A stretch of DNA of 7,902 nt from Methylothermaceae bacterium (lineage in GTDB: Bacteria; Pseudomonadota; Gammaproteobacteria; Methylococcales; Methylothermaceae), in NCBI GenBank assembly GCA_027024125.1, contig JALVSV010000009.1:1-7902 (forward strand), in the 5' to 3' direction. Every line of letters begins with the position of its first letter. Position 1 is the stretch's first letter. A program made the translations under genes and the position numbers. Below the pieces are notes generated by a model, which saw only the letters and a list, made by a program, of their open reading frames with translations, did not search any database and had not been told where the DNA came from. Shown here one piece after another: positions 1 to 7,072 of the stretch.

Positions 1-225
1 CCCTTTGCATAAGAACCTGGACAGATGTTGGTTTCATCCAGAGCTTTCTACTGACAACCTGTACGCAGGACAAAGAAAATGGCGTCCATGCAGTCCCGCT
101 CAGGACGCCGAGGACGCCCCCCCGCCAAAGCGGTGAGTGTTCTTATGTTCGGGAATCAGTGGTTTCATCTTTTCCCACAGCTCGTCAGGCAAACGAAATC
201 GTGAGTGTGTCCGTTGACGGGTCAT
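1..225 (-). pseudogene. IS5-family transposase N-terminus, frameshifted and stop-interrupted
   Basis: The reading frame starts at an ATG at 225-223, preceded by an AGAGG Shine-Dalgarno, and begins MTRQRTHSRFRLPDELWEKM, the usual opening of IS5-type transposases (helix-turn-helix region, 'L.DE.W..I.PLIP'). The frame breaks at a run of seven G on this strand (117-123). After a one-base shift the family sequence continues (GRPRRPERDCMDAIFFVLRT), then meets a TAG at 50-48 where the family normally has Trp in 'GCQW.AL'. Family-like residues resume after the stop (KALDETNIC) to the window edge. A G-run shift could be programmed, as some IS5 members split their transposase into two frames, but the extra TAG argues for a dead copy. 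The catalytic DDE region lies outside the window. Confidence 0.75.
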
Positions 226-282
226 TGCTCAAACCTCTTGTCAGTTCACATGCCAATTTGACAAGGGTTATTCGGATAGGTT
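1..282 (-). mobile_element. Partial IS5-family insertion sequence, transposase-start end
   Basis: A decayed IS5-type transposase reading leftward marks this stretch as one end of an insertion sequence; the other end lies outside the window. The element's terminus is inferred near 282: read on the minus strand, AACCTATCCGAATAACCC starts there, and such ends are typical of several IS5 groups. It is flanked by CTAA at 283-286, which fits the YTAR target that many IS5 elements duplicate. The partner inverted repeat and the second copy of the target cannot be seen, so the exact boundary is an inference. Confidence 0.5.
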
Positions 283-586
283 CTAAGTAATGTTTGTCGG
301 TTCTGAAACAGGCAGGAAGCTTCTCTTCCTTTACAAGATCGTTGGCTTCTTTTTTAGCGTTATTTGTGGAGCCAACTTGGATGCTTTTTTCGTTGGCATG
401 TCCTTCATTTCCTCGGGCTAACTCTCATGAAGGGGGGTAGCCGAAACCAGAATCATGAGAATTCAATAGGTTACCGTGTATTTTCACACTAAGCAGTATC
501 GAGGTAAAACCATTCAAGCACAATAAAACACCATGATCAATCGGGAGTCACATAATTTGTTTCGGCTGGTAGAGAGAAAATTTGTG

Positions 587-615
587 TTGATCCGGATGTT
601 CAGGAAGAGTATGGT
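587..615 (+). promoter_or_regulatory. Possible sigma-70 promoter of the mazE-mazF-kinase operon
   Basis: TTGATC (587-592) and TATGGT (610-615) are separated by 17 bases and each match the sigma-70 consensus at four of six positions. A start of transcription would fall near 622, right at the edge of the perfect palindrome at 623-645, which is where an autorepressing antitoxin would be expected to bind. The boxes are weak. A second candidate -10 (TATAGA, 648-653) has no good -35, so this is a guess from position. Confidence 0.3.
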
Positions 616-622
616 GCAAATT

Positions 623-645
623 AGATAATTACTTTGTAATTATCT
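623..645. promoter_or_regulatory. 23-bp perfect palindrome, likely antitoxin operator
   Basis: AGATAATTAC (623-632) and GTAATTATCT (636-645) are perfect reverse complements around a TTT centre. The site lies 26 bases before the antitoxin ATG. MazE/AbrB-type antitoxins bind as dimers to AT-rich palindromes in their own promoters, alone or with the toxin, so autoregulation of the operon is the natural reading. It is not followed by a T-run, which argues against a terminator. Confidence 0.6.
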
Positions 646-671
646 GTTATAGACTATTTTGGTGATTTACC

Positions 672-875
672 ATGCGTATCAATCTTGTCCCCATCGGTTC
701 ATCCCGTGGAATCCGGCTGCCCAAACCTATCCTCGAACTATGTGGTGCGAAGGACGGTTTCGAGTTGGAAATCCAAGACCGCACTCTCATTCTCCACCCT
801 TGCCATGCACGGGATCAGTGGGAGGAGCGTTTTATCAACGCTGATGACAAGAAAGGTGCATCATGGGAATGGTGA
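672..875 (+). CDS. MazE-like antitoxin (AbrB/SpoVT fold)
   Basis: This 67-residue protein is a predicted type II antitoxin. Residues 2-43 match the swapped-hairpin AbrB/MazE DNA-binding domain: 'INLVPIGSSRGIRLPKPILE' carries the G(N/S)S.GIR(I/L)PK core, followed by GAKDGFELEIQDRTLIL. The acidic, Trp-rich tail (residues 47-67, with WEERF and a final WEW) is of the kind that wraps around and blocks MazF. Length is usual for the family. The start is supported by GGTGA at 661-665, six bases upstream; a shadow frame starting at 659 has no family match. The stop (873-875) overlaps the toxin gene by 13 bases, the standard antitoxin-first arrangement. It probably represses its own operon through the palindrome at 623-645. 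Confidence 0.88.
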   Translation: MRINLVPIGSSRGIRLPKPILELCGAKDGFELEIQDRTLILHPCHARDQWEERFINADDKKGASWEW

Positions 876-1177
876 AGGAACCAAGGCGCTTTTCTGTCTG
901 TCAGATATCGGACAATGGTCACCAACGTCTGGCACTGGTTATCTCGCCCGATGAGATGAACCATCATTTGGCCACCCTGTTGATTTCTCCAATGACCAGG
1001 AACAAGCGTGGCTGGCCCACACGAGTGCCCGTCCATTTTGCTGGCAAGGAAGGCGAGATTGCCCTTGAATGGATCCATACCATTGCTCGTGATGATGTTG
1101 AGAAGGTACTTGGTCAAGTATCTACTAAAACGGCACGTCATGTGGCCCAAACGCTGGTGGAGATGTTTGCCTTCTGA
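863..1177 (+). CDS. MazF/PemK-like toxin, divergent
   Basis: This 104-residue protein is a predicted MazF/PemK-family endoribonuclease toxin, which in active members cuts single-stranded mRNA. The family core is clear: LALVISPDEMN (residues 23-33), SPMTRNKRGWPTRVPV (42-57), FAGKEGEIAL (59-68) and a terminal VEMFAF. The Arg and Thr that correspond to the usual active-site pair are kept (R22, T45). Three things are odd: the N-terminal Gly/Phe-Asp motif reads RRFSV, the first loop is about seven residues shorter than in close relatives, and the usual 'DQIR' reads EWIH (69-72). Activity is therefore uncertain. The start at 863 has GAAAGG at 851-856; M3 at 869 is an alternative. The gene overlaps its antitoxin and stops three bases before the kinase gene. 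Confidence 0.85.
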   Translation: MGMVKEPRRFSVCQISDNGHQRLALVISPDEMNHHLATLLISPMTRNKRGWPTRVPVHFAGKEGEIALEWIHTIARDDVEKVLGQVSTKTARHVAQTLVEMFAF

Positions 1178-1180
1178 CCT

Positions 1181-3367
1181 ATGAAGAAGACCAACCGTTT
1201 TTTTGTTCCTTTCGAACAACCACTGCTCAATAGCATCTTCCTTGGCCTTTCCTATTTTGTACTGGGTTGGTTGGTAGCGCTATTGACATTTTCCCCATTC
1301 CCAGGCATTCATCTTTGGATGCCCCTGGGTATTGTTTTGGCAAGTGCTATTGCCTTGGGCATGACTCATTACAATCTGCGCCTTAGGGGCAAGGCGACCG
1401 AAAAGAGCGCTGCTCAGAAACAAGCCATGCTTCAAGCCGAGGCAGCCAATCGTGCCAAATCGGAGTTTCTTGCTGCCATGAGTCATGAGATCCGCACCCC
1501 ACTCAACGGGGTTATCGGTATGGCAGAGGTTCTGGCACAAACCAGCCTTAAGCCCCATCAGATGGAAATGGTGGCACTGATGCAAGAATCGGCTCACCAG
1601 CTTTTGGGAATCATCGAAGACATTCTTGATTTTTCCAGGATTGAGGCCGGACGTCTGGACTTGGAACAAGTGCCTCTGGATCCCGCCCAAGTGATCGAGA
1701 AGACGTGCTTGTTGCTTGATCATACTGCCTTGCGCAAGGAGGTGGAATTTACTGTATTCCTCGATCCCGCGTTACCCAAGCAGGTTCAGGGTGATGCAAT
1801 TCGTTTAAAGCAGGTGCTTACCAATCTGTTATCTAATGCCATCAAATTTTCCAGTGGCCTGGAACGGCCGGGTAGAGTTTACCTACGGGCTGAATGGTGC
1901 GACGAGAGCTTGTGTCTGACGGTGAAAGACAATGGCATCGGTATTGATCCGGAAACACAGCAACGACTGTTTCACGTGTTCACCCAGGCCGATGTTTCCA
2001 CTACCCGACGTTTTGGAGGTGCAGGTCTGGGGCTGGCGATTAGTCGCAGACTGGTGGAAAAAATGGGCGGAAATATAGAGCTGGACAGTTGCCCCGGTGA
2101 AGGGGCAACATTTCGCGTGTGCCTGCCGTTGCCCTTGCTGGAACCGGCTCGCCAACCTGAGCCACCCCCTTTGCTCGGACTCGACTGCATTCTCCTCAGC
2201 CACACCCCGGAGATGTCGGCCGATCTTCGCAGAGTACTCGAGTGGGCAGGAGCCAAGGTACATGCTGTGGCCGGATATGAAGCCGCTATGACGCTTGGCG
2301 ATAAGCTGGAAGAACCTTTGTGCATTTGGGTTGCTGATCAGCCAGATCGCCAGCCGCCCGATCCGAAGTTGCTGGAATTGCTTGAGCAGGGTCAACAAGC
2401 AGGGGAGGCAATTCGTCTTCTGGTGATAGGTCGTGGCCGCCGTCGACGCGCTCGCTGTCCCAACAACTCTTTTGTCCAGATTGATGCCAATGTCCTGACT
2501 CCCCATCGTTTGGTCGAGGCAGTAGCTGTTGCTGCCGGACGTCAGTCACCCGCCGTTCAACATCAAGAGCATGGACTTGACGCAGCGGCTTTCGAGACTC
2601 CGCGGCGGGCCGAAGCGCTGACCCAGAAACGCTTGATTCTGGTGGTTGAGGACAATGAAACAAACCGCAAAGTCATCGAGCGTCAGTTGGCTCTGCTTGG
2701 GTTGGCAGCGGATTTTGCTTCTGATGGGGAAGCGGCGCTACGAATGTGGAAAAGTGGAGATTATGCCATGGTTCTCACTGATCTCCATATGCCCAAGCTG
2801 GATGGCTACGATCTGACGGCTGCGATTCGCCGTGCCGAAGGAAAGCATCATACTCCCATCATAGCTATTTCTGCCAATGCTTTGGCAGGAGAGGCAGAAC
2901 GCTGCCATGCTTGTGGTATGGACGGTTACCTGAGTAAACCTGTGCCATTGCAAGATCTACGTGTTATGTTGCGGAAATGGTTGCCTTCCGCAACCAGGAG
3001 CCTATCTCTCAGATTGCCTGAAGCCACCGTATTCGATCCTACGGTTCTCAAAACCTTGGTTGGAGGCGATGCAGCAGTGGTAAGGGAATTTCTCGAGGAT
3101 TTTGCCGCCACCGCCCGCAGTCTTGTCAAACGAATCCATGTGGCTATAGAGGACAGGGACTGGCAAGAGGCGGCACATGCTGCGCATACACTCAAATCCT
3201 CAGCCCGTACTGTGGGTGCCTTCGCTTTGGCGGAAGCCTGTCAGGCCATTGAGGATGGCAGCCGGGCTGGAGCGGCGATAGAAAGACAGCATGCCGGAAA
3301 GCGATTTTCAGCCGCATGGACCACATTTGAAGAAACCCTTGGTTCCTTTTTGGAGAGTTCCAGATGA
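1181..3367 (+). CDS. Membrane hybrid histidine kinase: HisKA-HATPase-pseudoREC-REC-HPt
   Basis: This 728-residue protein is a BarA/RocS-type tripartite sensor kinase of the inner membrane. Two hydrophobic helices (about residues 16-38 and 44-64) resemble the start of a MASE1 sensor ('[16 protein letters not shown]'), followed by a short coiled coil (72-95) and no PAS domain. HisKA follows with H102 in MSHEIRTP, then HATPase_c with the N-box (N215, N219), DNGIGI at 250-255 and GGAGLGLA at 279-286. Residues 333-455 form a receiver-like domain lacking the acidic pair and the Lys. A full receiver (484-600) has D491, phosphoacceptor D534, S564 and K586. The HPt domain (617-725) has H669 in HTLKSSA. 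No strong ribosome binding site sits close to the ATG, so translation may be coupled to the toxin gene three bases upstream. The stop overlaps the REC-EAL gene (ATGA). Its signal is unknown. Confidence 0.93.
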   Translation: MKKTNRFFVPFEQPLLNSIFLGLSYFVLGWLVALLTFSPFPGIHLWMPLGIVLASAIALGMTHYNLRLRGKATEKSAAQKQAMLQAEAANRAKSEFLAAMSHEIRTPLNGVIGMAEVLAQTSLKPHQMEMVALMQESAHQLLGIIEDILDFSRIEAGRLDLEQVPLDPAQVIEKTCLLLDHTALRKEVEFTVFLDPALPKQVQGDAIRLKQVLTNLLSNAIKFSSGLERPGRVYLRAEWCDESLCLTVKDNGIGIDPETQQRLFHVFTQADVSTTRRFGGAGLGLAISRRLVEKMGGNIELDSCPGEGATFRVCLPLPLLEPARQPEPPPLLGLDCILLSHTPEMSADLRRVLEWAGAKVHAVAGYEAAMTLGDKLEEPLCIWVADQPDRQPPDPKLLELLEQGQQAGEAIRLLVIGRGRRRRARCPNNSFVQIDANVLTPHRLVEAVAVAAGRQSPAVQHQEHGLDAAAFETPRRAEALTQKRLILVVEDNETNRKVIERQLALLGLAADFASDGEAALRMWKSGDYAMVLTDLHMPKLDGYDLTAAIRRAEGKHHTPIIAISANALAGEAERCHACGMDGYLSKPVPLQDLRVMLRKWLPSATRSLSLRLPEATVFDPTVLKTLVGGDAAVVREFLEDFAATARSLVKRIHVAIEDRDWQEAAHAAHTLKSSARTVGAFALAEACQAIEDGSRAGAAIERQHAGKRFSAAWTTFEETLGSFLESSR

Positions 3368-4548
3368 CCATGCCAAGCTTTTGCCTGATTGTCGAAGACG
3401 ACCCATTTCAATGCAAGTTACTTACCCACCAACTACAACAACTTGATGTCCCGCAGGTAGAAACCTGTTCCAGTGCTGAGGAACTCTTGAAAATGATCGA
3501 TACCGGCCGGCATGTGAATCTACTGATCCTCGACATCAATCTTCCGGGAATGGATGGCATAGAAGTTTTACGCCATCTGGCAGATCGCAACTATGCAGGT
3601 GAACTGCTCCTGGTGAGCGGGGAAGACGAGAGTATGCTAACCACAGCTGCGCGCTTGGCCCGAGCTCACGGGCTGAAAATACTCGGTCAAGTATCCAAGC
3701 CTGTTTCACCCAAGAATCTATCCAACTTACTAAATTCTCAGTGTTCCTCTTTGGAACCGAAATTCAGGGTATCCCCTAAATTCTATACTCCGGAAGAGGT
3801 GGCCAAGGCCATTGCAGACAAGGAGCTCACCGGTTTTTATCAACCCAAGGTCAAAGTCGATGACCGAAAGGTGGTAGGGGCTGAATACTTGGTGCGCTGG
3901 CAACATCCAGAGGATGGTCTGGTGTTACCCGATCAGTTCGTATTTGCCGCTGAGGCCGGTGGCATCATTAGTGAACTCACCACCGCTATATTTGCAGACG
4001 CTTTGGAACAACTTAAAAGGTGGCAAGCAAAAGGGCTTAATCTCAAGGTTGCCGTGAATGTTTCCATGAGTGATCTCTGTACACACTCTTTCGCCGACCA
4101 AGTTTTCGAAATGTGCGAAAAAAGGGGGGTTAAGGCTGAGGATCTGGTGCTGGAAGTGACCGAGAGCCGCTTGGAACACAATATTACCAATGCTTTGGAA
4201 GTATTGGGCCGTTTGCGCTTGAGACATTTCAGGTTATCCATTGATGATTTCGGTACCGGCCATTCTTCTCTGGCACGCCTGCGTGACTTGCCTTTCGACG
4301 AACTCAAGATCGACCGTAGTTTCACTCATCGTGCGTGGGAGGATCCGCGTCGTTTGGCCATTTATGAATCCAGTCTTGATATGGCGCGGCGTTTGGGCAT
4401 GCAAGTCGTGGCTGAAGGAGTCGAGGACGAGGAAGACTGGCAGTTCCTCCAAGACAATGATTGTCACATGGCGCAAGGTTACTATATCAGTTGCCCATTA
4501 CCTCCTGAGGAATTTACTCGATGGATGCAAAGTTGGCATGCCAGTTGA
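3364..4548 (+). CDS. REC-EAL cyclic di-GMP phosphodiesterase, RocR-like
   Basis: This 394-residue cytoplasmic response regulator should hydrolyse cyclic di-GMP to pGpG when active. The receiver (residues 5-125) has E11/D12/D13, phosphoacceptor D57 ([11 protein letters not shown]), S85 and K112. The EAL domain (about 140-390) keeps every residue needed for metal binding and catalysis: E174 (motif written EYL), N232, E264, E267, D294, D295, K315, D317, E351 and Q371. These fall one position before the known catalytic numbers of Pseudomonas RocR, and total length is also the same to within a few residues, so the two are probably homologous end to end. The start is backed by GGAGAG seven bases upstream and an ATGA overlap with the kinase gene, whose HPt domain is the likely phosphate donor. 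RocR is itself controlled by receiver phosphorylation, so a similar switch is plausible here. Confidence 0.93.
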   Translation: MTMPSFCLIVEDDPFQCKLLTHQLQQLDVPQVETCSSAEELLKMIDTGRHVNLLILDINLPGMDGIEVLRHLADRNYAGELLLVSGEDESMLTTAARLARAHGLKILGQVSKPVSPKNLSNLLNSQCSSLEPKFRVSPKFYTPEEVAKAIADKELTGFYQPKVKVDDRKVVGAEYLVRWQHPEDGLVLPDQFVFAAEAGGIISELTTAIFADALEQLKRWQAKGLNLKVAVNVSMSDLCTHSFADQVFEMCEKRGVKAEDLVLEVTESRLEHNITNALEVLGRLRLRHFRLSIDDFGTGHSSLARLRDLPFDELKIDRSFTHRAWEDPRRLAIYESSLDMARRLGMQVVAEGVEDEEDWQFLQDNDCHMAQGYYISCPLPPEEFTRWMQSWHAS

Positions 4549-4694
4549 GATCTTTGATGGGAATGTGGTCCCAAATGAAAACTATTCCAACTTTTACTAT
4601 GACTGCAGCGTCAACACTGCCGTGATATGGATGGATCTAAGCAAGGAGGACAAAGAGACTCCTGAATTGACAGGAGCAAGGATGGAATTCTCAT
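4549..4694. other. Intergenic gap between two convergent operons
   Basis: This stretch separates two convergent gene ends and contains no gene I can support. It holds two small inverted repeats: TGGGA/TCCCA at 4558-4573 and CTCCTG/CAGGAG at 4659-4676. Neither is followed by a clear T-run on the plus strand, so how the plus operon ends is not visible; factor-dependent termination is possible. Confidence 0.5.
4659..4676 (-). terminator. Weak hairpin after the minus-strand operon
   Basis: Read on the minus strand, CTCCTG-TCAATT-CAGGAG forms a perfect six-base stem with a six-base loop, 18 bases past the stop codon of the last gene, and is followed by the partly T-rich TCTCTTTG. The stem is short and the T-run broken, so this is at best a weak intrinsic terminator. 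Confidence 0.3.
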
Positions 4695-5852
4695 TCAAGC
4701 CACTTCAAGGGTACGTTTTTTATCGATCACCTTGACCGTTTTTTTCAATAGGGAGGGATCGAAATGCCGGATCCTTTCCAAAAATGTTTCGGTGACTTCG
4801 AAATTACGGCCAACAATCATTACACCGTTTTTTCCATAGACTTCTTCAGCCAATATCATCCCTACTGTCACCGAACGAAGCGGAATCTCTTTAACCGTTG
4901 CAGAAGCGCTCTCTGCCCCTTGCAATTTGGCGAAAATCTCGAGAAGATCCGAATCATAGAGGTCATTCCTGCTGCGCAGGGTGTCTATAGCCAATTGCGA
5001 AGATCTGCACTGGGTCTTTACCCGATCGAAATCAATGGAAATTTTAAGGATTCGCGAACCTAAAGGAACCGTCAGGCTCTCTACATTTCCGGTTTTCTCC
5101 ACAGGTTCCTCCACTTTTCCCAGGATTTCGAGTACCGGCTCCAGCCTTGGAATATTGCGCAATAATTGTTCGGCGACTTTGGGTGCGCCGGAAACTAGGG
5201 TTTCTTCCTCCCAACTCAGCGGATCTCCATGATAAATCTTGTCCACCGTGTCGACTGGCAGAGAGATGTAGCCGATCTGTGACAGCAATGCCGCCGCTTC
5301 TACCTGCCATCGCTGAGTCATACCTGCCGCCTTGGCCAATTCCAACACGTAATCCCTGATCTGACGTGCCCGACTGAAAGCCACCGGATTGATGATTGCC
5401 AACACATCGACCAGAGAGCGAATGCTGCCTAGTAAGGTTTTCTGCAACAATTCCTTTTCTGCAGTGATCAGACGATGATGTTCCATGGCTGCTTTGAATG
5501 CCTGGAGCAAACGATCAGGTGGACACGGTTTGGTCAGAAAGCGGAAAATCTGTCCCTCGTTCACGGCTTTGGAGGCCAATTCGATGTTGGTTTCTCCCGT
5601 GAGAAGCATTCGCACCGTGTCCGGAGAAATTTGCTGGATGCGACTTAAGAATGTGGCGCCGTCCATTTCCGGCATGCGCATATCGGATAATACCACAGCG
5701 ATTTTTTTGGTCTTTTCCAAGACATCCAGACCCTCGGCACCACTGGTGGCGGTCAGCACTTCATACCGCTTGCGTAAATGAAGAGTCATGGACTTGAGCA
5801 CTTGGGGCTCATCATCAACGCACAATATCCGGGGACGGTCTGGATGTGCCAT
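4695..5852 (-). CDS. Response regulator with degenerate HD-GYP-like output domain
   Basis: This 385-residue protein has a full receiver (residues 8-125): D13/D14, phosphoacceptor D57 (VLSDMRMPEMDG), T85 and K108. The next domain (about 145-250) follows the HD-GYP fold in spacing (DYVLELAKAAGM, AAALLSQIG, SLPVDTV, PLSWEEETLV), but the metal-binding His-Asp is Ser-Gln (191-192), the later His positions are absent and there is no GYP segment. It is therefore probably not a phosphodiesterase. A C-terminal module (320-385) with 'LRSVTVGMILAEEVY...NGVMIVGRN' resembles the tail found after many HD-GYP domains. The ATG at 5852 is chosen because it follows the upstream stop by one base and has AGAGGA ahead of it; a longer frame to 5921 would run through the previous gene. 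It is last in a kinase-led operon and is presumably phosphorylated by that kinase. Confidence 0.88.
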   Translation of the reverse strand: MAHPDRPRILCVDDEPQVLKSMTLHLRKRYEVLTATSGAEGLDVLEKTKKIAVVLSDMRMPEMDGATFLSRIQQISPDTVRMLLTGETNIELASKAVNEGQIFRFLTKPCPPDRLLQAFKAAMEHHRLITAEKELLQKTLLGSIRSLVDVLAIINPVAFSRARQIRDYVLELAKAAGMTQRWQVEAAALLSQIGYISLPVDTVDKIYHGDPLSWEEETLVSGAPKVAEQLLRNIPRLEPVLEILGKVEEPVEKTGNVESLTVPLGSRILKISIDFDRVKTQCRSSQLAIDTLRSRNDLYDSDLLEIFAKLQGAESASATVKEIPLRSVTVGMILAEEVYGKNGVMIVGRNFEVTETFLERIRHFDPSLLKKTVKVIDKKRTLEVA

Positions 5853-5853
5853 G

Positions 5854-7062
5854 TTATTTGTCCTCTTGGGTTTCTGCCTGTTGGCGGGCAAACTCGCGCC
5901 AGGTTTCAAGTTCCTTTTCAACCTTCAGGTTTTGCCAATAATCTTGGTTATCGCTTACAGGGCCATTTACGCTGCATATGTGGCAGTTGGGTATGGTTTC
6001 GCGGGTAAGCAGATGTGCGGTATGTACAGCAGCCAGGAGATCGTATTCCTGTTGGGGGACGCGTTGAGGCCAATGGTGGTGGGCAACGGCCTCCACCACC
6101 GGATAAGGCAGTCCCCAAAGACCTAACAAATAGGCGCCGATTTCCGCATGACTGGTTCCGAAAAGCTCATATTCCACTAAATAGAGGGGGCGTTCTTCGT
6201 GATGGGCACGACTCATTGCATCTTCCAGTTGCCGGGGCAGTCCGACCGCCAGAATTAGAAGGCCGATGTCATGTAGCATGCCAGCTGTAAAAGCATCTTC
6301 CTGTTTTCCCTTGGGAGCAATATATTTACTTATGGCGGCAACATGAAGGGCGTGTTCCTGCAACGCGGGGATGGACAAACCACTGACCTGGATGTTAGCC
6401 GTGGAAGAATCGAAAACCTTGGTGGCCAACGTTAAACTTTTGACGGTTTCGATGCCAAGGTAGGTCACCGCTTCTTCGATGGAAGTGACTTTGCGCGCTA
6501 GGCGAAAAAATGAAGAATTGACCATTTGCAAAACTTTTGCACATACCGCCATATCCTGTTGAAGGATTGAGGCAACCTTTTTGGTGTTGGACTCTTCCCC
6601 GGATAATGCATAAGTCAATTCAGTGTATATCCGGGGTAGAACGGGTAATGCATCGATATTGCCAACGATTTTGCGGATCGCCTCGTCATCAATTAGATCC
6701 TGGAGATCACAAGCTCGTTGGATCACATTCGCCAGGGTTTCTCCCTCGCAGGGTTTGCTGAGAAACTGATGGGCCACCGAGGTGGCCCGGAGGGCCATTT
6801 CCTGATCCGAAAAACCGGAAAGAACGATCCGGGCCGTTTCGGGATAGCGTTTATGTACCTCGGTGAGAACCGCAACCCCATCGATATGCGGCATCCTCAT
6901 GTCGCTGACCACGACGTCGAAACGTTCCTCCGCCAGACGTGACAAAGCTTCCGCTCCACCCAGGGCAAAGCTCATTTTCCACTGCCGTCGTCGGCGGCGG
7001 AGAAGATTCTTCAAGCCTGAGAGAATCTCGGGTTCGTCATCCACAAACAGGATTTTTTTCAC
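5854..7062 (-). CDS. REC-HDOD response regulator
   Basis: This 402-residue cytoplasmic regulator joins a receiver (residues 3-118; D8/D9, phosphoacceptor D54 in VSDMRMPHIDG, S82, K103) to an HDOD domain (about 135-335). HDOD marks are LPVLPRIYTEL, QQDMAVCAKVLQMVNSSFF, AVTYLGIETVKSL, the conserved GMLHDIG with H264-D265, GTSHAEIGAYLL and HHHWP. HDOD domains belong to the HD superfamily but are generally regarded as signalling or binding modules; no reaction can be assigned here. The helix after the first acidic pair is Arg-rich (LLRRRRRQWK), a common form in this receiver subfamily. The start codon is GTG, supported by AGGGG seven bases upstream. The gene lies 10 bases after the kinase stop and one base before the next regulator, so all three should be on one transcript. 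Confidence 0.92.
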   Translation of the reverse strand: MKKILFVDDEPEILSGLKNLLRRRRRQWKMSFALGGAEALSRLAEERFDVVVSDMRMPHIDGVAVLTEVHKRYPETARIVLSGFSDQEMALRATSVAHQFLSKPCEGETLANVIQRACDLQDLIDDEAIRKIVGNIDALPVLPRIYTELTYALSGEESNTKKVASILQQDMAVCAKVLQMVNSSFFRLARKVTSIEEAVTYLGIETVKSLTLATKVFDSSTANIQVSGLSIPALQEHALHVAAISKYIAPKGKQEDAFTAGMLHDIGLLILAVGLPRQLEDAMSRAHHEERPLYLVEYELFGTSHAEIGAYLLGLWGLPYPVVEAVAHHHWPQRVPQQEYDLLAAVHTAHLLTRETIPNCHICSVNGPVSDNQDYWQNLKVEKELETWREFARQQAETQEDK

Positions 7063-7072
7063 GCTGAAGCCC

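Larger units (their letters stand above)
283..660. other. Gene-free stretch between IS remnant and toxin-antitoxin operon
   Basis: No convincing gene is seen. On the minus strand a frame stays open from 424 to 185 (80 codons), runs across the inferred IS end and has no ATG before the transposase overlap. Its residues, such as ANDLVKEEKLPACFRTDKHY, look protein-like, so it may be the remnant of a gene cut by the IS. On the plus strand an ATG-started frame of 31 codons (533-628) has no good ribosome binding site and ends inside the palindrome at 623-645. Short inverted repeats TCTCATGA/TCATGAGA (423-430, 453-460) and AGCCGAAAC/GTTTCGGCT (439-447, 559-567) occur but are not explained. Confidence 0.5.

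Noticed and set aside
439..567. Nine-base inverted repeat AGCCGAAAC/GTTTCGGCT about 110 bases apart, possibly the ends of a small non-autonomous element
   Set aside because: A nine-base match over such a region can arise by chance, no flanking target duplication is visible and nothing recognisable lies between the arms.
455..628. Three stacked in-frame stretches on the plus strand beginning at an ATG at 455, separated by stops at 467 and 524 and ending at 626, the last starting at ATG 533
   Set aside because: Each piece is very short, there is no convincing ribosome binding site or recognisable family, and the last one ends inside the palindrome; chance is the simpler reading.
815..1219. 134-codon frame on the minus strand across the toxin gene
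   Set aside because: It is antisense to the clear MazF-like and MazE-like genes, has no family-like motifs and is a shadow of coding sequence.
1883..2506. 207-codon frame on the minus strand inside the hybrid kinase gene
   Set aside because: The plus strand encodes well-conserved HATPase motifs throughout; the antisense protein shows no domain features.
4241..4735. 164-codon plus-strand frame crossing the end of the EAL gene and the intergenic gap
   Set aside because: Most of it overlaps the EAL gene in another frame, including the DDFGTG motif, and the part in the gap has no ribosome binding site or family resemblance.
5853..5921. Longer N-terminus for the degenerate HD-GYP-like regulator, starting at 5921
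   Set aside because: The extra residues would be read through the end of the HDOD gene, while the ATG at 5852 has a good ribosome binding site and starts right before the receiver domain.
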